A stretch of 51,375 nt of DNA from Chloroflexota bacterium (lineage in GTDB: Bacteria > Chloroflexota > Anaerolineae > UBA4142 > SHND01), in NCBI GenBank assembly GCA_029778615.1, contig JAKOPZ010000051.1:1-51375 (forward strand), written 5' to 3'. Every line of letters begins with the position of its first letter. Position 1 is the first letter of the stretch. Positions 48,658 through 51,375 of the stretch are shown piece after piece. The notes under the pieces were generated by a model. It was not told the origin of the DNA. It was given only the letters and a program-made list of their open reading frames with translations, and did no database searches. The position numbers and the translations under genes were made by a program.

Positions 48658-51375
48658 ATGGACGAAGCTTCACTGCTCGACCCCCTGACCGGCGCGCTCA
48701 CACGCGCGACATTTCATGAGCGTTTGCGCGCGTGCGTGGAACGCGCGCGGCGCGAAAATTCTGCGTGCTCGGTGCTGCTGTTTGACCTCGACCATTTCAA
48801 AAGCATCAACGACGCATTCGGGCACGCGCGCGGCGATGAGGCGTTAGTACAAGTGGCGCGTTGTGTGCGGCAGACAGTGCGCGAGACAGATTTACTTTTT
48901 CGTTACGGCGGCGATGAGTTTGTAGTCATTGCGCCCGACACGAACAAAGCCCAAGCCGCCGAACTCGGCAACCGTCTGCTCGAAGCGATTCGCGCGAAAC
49001 CCCTCGGCAAAGACGGCGCGCTGCGCCTCTCCATCAGCGTCGGCGTCGCAACCTTCCCCGACGACATTACCGATGAAAATGTTTTGTTTGAAAAAGCCGA
49101 TGCGCGCAATTACGAAGCGAAACGGCGCGGACGCGCGCGCGTCGTTTTCGATGAAGCGAGCGCCGCGCCCGAGTTACCGTTTGCGGAACTTTCGCGCATC
49201 ATCGAACGCGACAATGTATTGGAAGCCGCACAAAATTTTTTGAACGCACTCGCACAAGAATCACGCGGCGTCTTGGGCATCGTCGGCGAAAAGGGCGCGG
49301 GACGCTCGCGCGTTTTGTTGGAAATAGAAAAACGCGCGCGGCTGCAAGGGTTTGAAATTCTCGCGCTGCGCGGTTCATCACGCGTTCAAGACAAACCATA
49401 TCGTGTCTTGGCAAACGCATTGAACCAATTCTCCAACGCGACGTTGGAACGATTCACGCCGGAGGAATTAGACACTGCACTGCAACAGCCACTCGGCGCA
49501 GCCGGACACGAGCGTTTGTTGCTCTGTGTGGACGACATGCCCGAAGTGGATTGGGGCACGCTCGACCTCATGCGTCAACTCATCGCGCGTTCGACGCTTC
49601 CCGTTCTGGGATTGGTTTATACCACTGACCCGGAACACGCGCGCGTCGACGCGCCGTTTGATGTGCCGCTTGCGGAACACGCGACGCTGCAACCGCTTTC
49701 GAGAAACGCGCTGCAAATTTGGCTGCGCGTGTTGATGCAATGGGAACCGCCTGCGGAATTTGTAACGTGGTTGGAAAAATCAACGCGCGGACTGCCGCGC
49801 GATGTCGAACGCTTGCTAAAACATTTGCTCAAACAAAACGCGTTGACGCGAAACGACGCGGATTGGACGCTGGCGGAAAATTACGCGAGCATCGGCGCCG
49901 CAGGAATGAGGCAGTGGCAAGAACGCATTATCCCCAACAACTTGCCCGCCGCTCTCACGAGTTTTGTCGGACGCGAAACTGAGCTCGCCCAAGTGCGAGA
50001 GCTGCTTGGCACAACGCGGCTCTTGACTGTCGTCGGCGCGGGCGGATTGGGGAAAACGCGTTTGACGTTGCAAGCGGCAAAAGAATCGCTCTATAGTTTT
50101 CCCGACGGCGTTTGGCTCATTGAACTCGCGCCCATTTCCGAACCATCGCTTGTGTTGTACACGATTGCGTCCGTGCTGGGCGTGCGCGAGGAACCAGCGC
50201 GCCCGCTCCTCGAAACGATTTGCGCGTGGTTGAGCAACAAAGAGCTCTTGCTCATTCTCGACAACTGCGAACATCTCATTGAGACATGCGCGCAGTTGGC
50301 GCACAAGGTTTTAACAACCAGTCCAAACGTTCGGATTCTGGCGAGCAGCCGCGAAGCGCTCGACATTGCGGGCGAAATGGTCTATCGCATGCCCGCGTTG
50401 GAAACGCCTGACCCACAAAAAAATTTTTCCGTCGGCGAGTTGATGCGCTTTGAATCGGCGCGGCTGTTTTTGGAACGCGCGTCGTTCGCCGTTTCCAATT
50501 TCAATTTGCGCGCGGACGAGACGCCGCTCGTCGCGCAAATCTGCCGCCAATTGGACGGCATTCCGCTTGCGCTCGAACTCGCCGCCGCGCGCCTCAAAGC
50601 GTTGTCGTTACAAGAAATTGCAGAAGGTTTGAATGACCGCTTTGGTTTGTTGACACGCGGGAATCGCGCGGCACTGCCGCGTCAGCAAACTTTGCGCGCG
50701 TTGGTGGATTGGAGTTACGACTTGCTCACGGACGACGAACGCGCGTTGCTGCGGCGGCTGGCGCTTTTTTCCGGCGGTTGGACGCTCCAAGCAGCAGAAG
50801 CAGTTTGCGGTCGTGCAGCAAGTGAAAACATTTCCGTAACATTGAAACAGCTCACGGACAAATCGCTTGTCAAGTACGATGAGCGCGCGGCACGCTTTGC
50901 GATGCTAGAAACGATTCGCCAATACGCGCACGAAAAACTGGCGGCGACGAATGAGCCGCACGAACTGCGTGAGCGGCACACAAATTATTTTTTGGATTTC
51001 GCGGAACAGACGGAACCACAGTTGATTGGCGCGCAGCGCGCGAAATGGGTGCCGCGCTTGGAATCCGACCACGACAATTTGCGCGCCGCGCTCGAACACA
51101 GCTGCGCGCAAAACGCAGACCGCGCGCGTCGCATGGTTGGCGCGTTGGGTTGGTTCTGGTATTTTGCCGACCATCTCAACGAAGGACACGCGTGGTGTTT
51201 GCGCGCGCTCGCGACGGATGAACATGCCGCGTCAGAATTTGCGCACGCGCGCGCATTCAACGCGGCGGGAATTGTTTCAGGCAATCTTGGTTACAATGAC
51301 GAATCGCGCGCGCGGCTCGAAGCAAGCATAGAGTTGTGGCAGTCGCTTGATGAACCGCGTCGTTTTGTCGAAACG
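48658..51375 (+). CDS. GGDEF diguanylate cyclase - STAND ATPase fusion (3' end cut)
   Basis: Open frame from ATG 48658 past the window edge (906 codons visible). Residues 1-165 are a GGDEF domain: LLDPLTGALTRATF, FDLDHFKSINDAFGHARGDEAL, active-site RYGGDEF (GGDEF at 84-88) and the inhibitory-site RETD (75-78) at the expected five-residue distance. A degenerate P-loop domain follows (GEKGAGRS, 210-217, Arg for Lys). Then comes a full STAND module: GAGGLGKT (460-467), LLLILDNCEHL, GIPLALELAAARL and TLRALVDWSYDLL. TPR-like helices start near 775. It begins 19 bases after the cyclase-STAND gene and is probably co-transcribed with it. Confidence 0.9.
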   Translation, partial: MDEASLLDPLTGALTRATFHERLRACVERARRENSACSVLLFDLDHFKSINDAFGHARGDEALVQVARCVRQTVRETDLLFRYGGDEFVVIAPDTNKAQAAELGNRLLEAIRAKPLGKDGALRLSISVGVATFPDDITDENVLFEKADARNYEAKRRGRARVVFDEASAAPELPFAELSRIIERDNVLEAAQNFLNALAQESRGVLGIVGEKGAGRSRVLLEIEKRARLQGFEILALRGSSRVQDKPYRVLANALNQFSNATLERFTPEELDTALQQPLGAAGHERLLLCVDDMPEVDWGTLDLMRQLIARSTLPVLGLVYTTDPEHARVDAPFDVPLAEHATLQPLSRNALQIWLRVLMQWEPPAEFVTWLEKSTRGLPRDVERLLKHLLKQNALTRNDADWTLAENYASIGAAGMRQWQERIIPNNLPAALTSFVGRETELAQVRELLGTTRLLTVVGAGGLGKTRLTLQAAKESLYSFPDGVWLIELAPISEPSLVLYTIASVLGVREEPARPLLETICAWLSNKELLLILDNCEHLIETCAQLAHKVLTTSPNVRILASSREALDIAGEMVYRMPALETPDPQKNFSVGELMRFESARLFLERASFAVSNFNLRADETPLVAQICRQLDGIPLALELAAARLKALSLQEIAEGLNDRFGLLTRGNRAALPRQQTLRALVDWSYDLLTDDERALLRRLALFSGGWTLQAAEAVCGRAASENISVTLKQLTDKSLVKYDERAARFAMLETIRQYAHEKLAATNEPHELRERHTNYFLDFAEQTEPQLIGAQRAKWVPRLESDHDNLRAALEHSCAQNADRARRMVGALGWFWYFADHLNEGHAWCLRALATDEHAASEFAHARAFNAAGIVSGNLGYNDESRARLEASIELWQSLDEPRRFVET

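Noticed and set aside
45543-51375. Anti-phage STAND (Avs-like) or CBASS/Pycsar-type defence locus
   Set aside because: Neither gene has a nuclease, membrane-pore or TIR-type effector, the domain orders match signalling proteins, and no defence genes lie nearby in the window.
1-51375. tRNA, rRNA or riboswitch genes
   Set aside because: No cloverleaf with a TTCGA-type T loop, no rRNA core sequences and no known riboswitch core were recognised by eye; a covariance-model search would be decisive.

Overview
The window looks like a chromosomal segment of an uncultured Chloroflexota bacterium, most likely Anaerolineae-like. This is an inference from gene style: class III cyclase/STAND proteins, Thr/Pro-rich linkers behind lipoboxes, YfhO and GT-C membrane proteins, a short-type alpha-glucan phosphorylase, CoaX instead of CoaA, and strong extended -10 promoters. 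No rRNA, tRNA, CRISPR array or prophage was seen. The sequence is GC-rich, gene-dense and rich in short palindromic repeats.

Layout. 1-4603 (minus): start of a cut-off secreted protein, a MITE-like element, and a MacAB-type efflux operon (adaptor, ATPase, permease, small membrane protein, DUF5666 protein). 4823-9549: a GT-C-like membrane protein, a small operon ending in a ferric-reductase-like haem protein, and a divergent OmpR-type response regulator plus histidine kinase. The regulator promoter and the efflux promoter carry the same 11-bp-period direct repeats at the same distance from the -10, so this two-component system probably controls itself and the efflux pump. 9552-15541: a 185-bp inverted-repeat element, then glycogen metabolism as one fused synthase-phosphorylase, a lipoprotein and a 2-hydroxyacid dehydrogenase. 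15722-19168: a CoA-biosynthesis operon (CoaX, HAD phosphatase, CoaBC). 19200-21462: a small membrane protein and NAD kinase, with agmatinase diverging from NAD kinase over a palindromic -10. 21526-29721: a carboxypeptidase-regulatory-like protein, a TIM-barrel hydrolase with a histone-like tail, a GT39-type glycosyltransferase, a DUF4352 protein and YfhO. 29762-33480 (minus): solute-binding lipoprotein, GT81-like glycosyltransferase, CcmH and ResA. 33707-36403: a SpoIID/TolB-propeller protein. 36522-41364: amidohydrolase, a small protein, a degenerate histidine kinase, an acetyltransferase and an MDR dehydrogenase. 41451-44346: two tandem M50-like proteases and an acyl-CoA carboxylase beta subunit.

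The most distinctive part is 44296-51375. A REP-associated tyrosine transposase (RAYT) lies between two different palindrome arrays that share a 55-bp period. One palindrome of the upstream family sits in frame inside the carboxylase gene, and a second overlaps that gene's stop codon. The downstream array ends nine bases before a class III cyclase-STAND-TPR gene. This is followed by a gene, cut by the window edge, that joins a GGDEF diguanylate cyclase to a STAND ATPase. Similar in-frame palindromes occur in the yfhO and amidohydrolase genes. Several genes end inside repeats, and at least three appear to be transcribed from their own start codon (leaderless).
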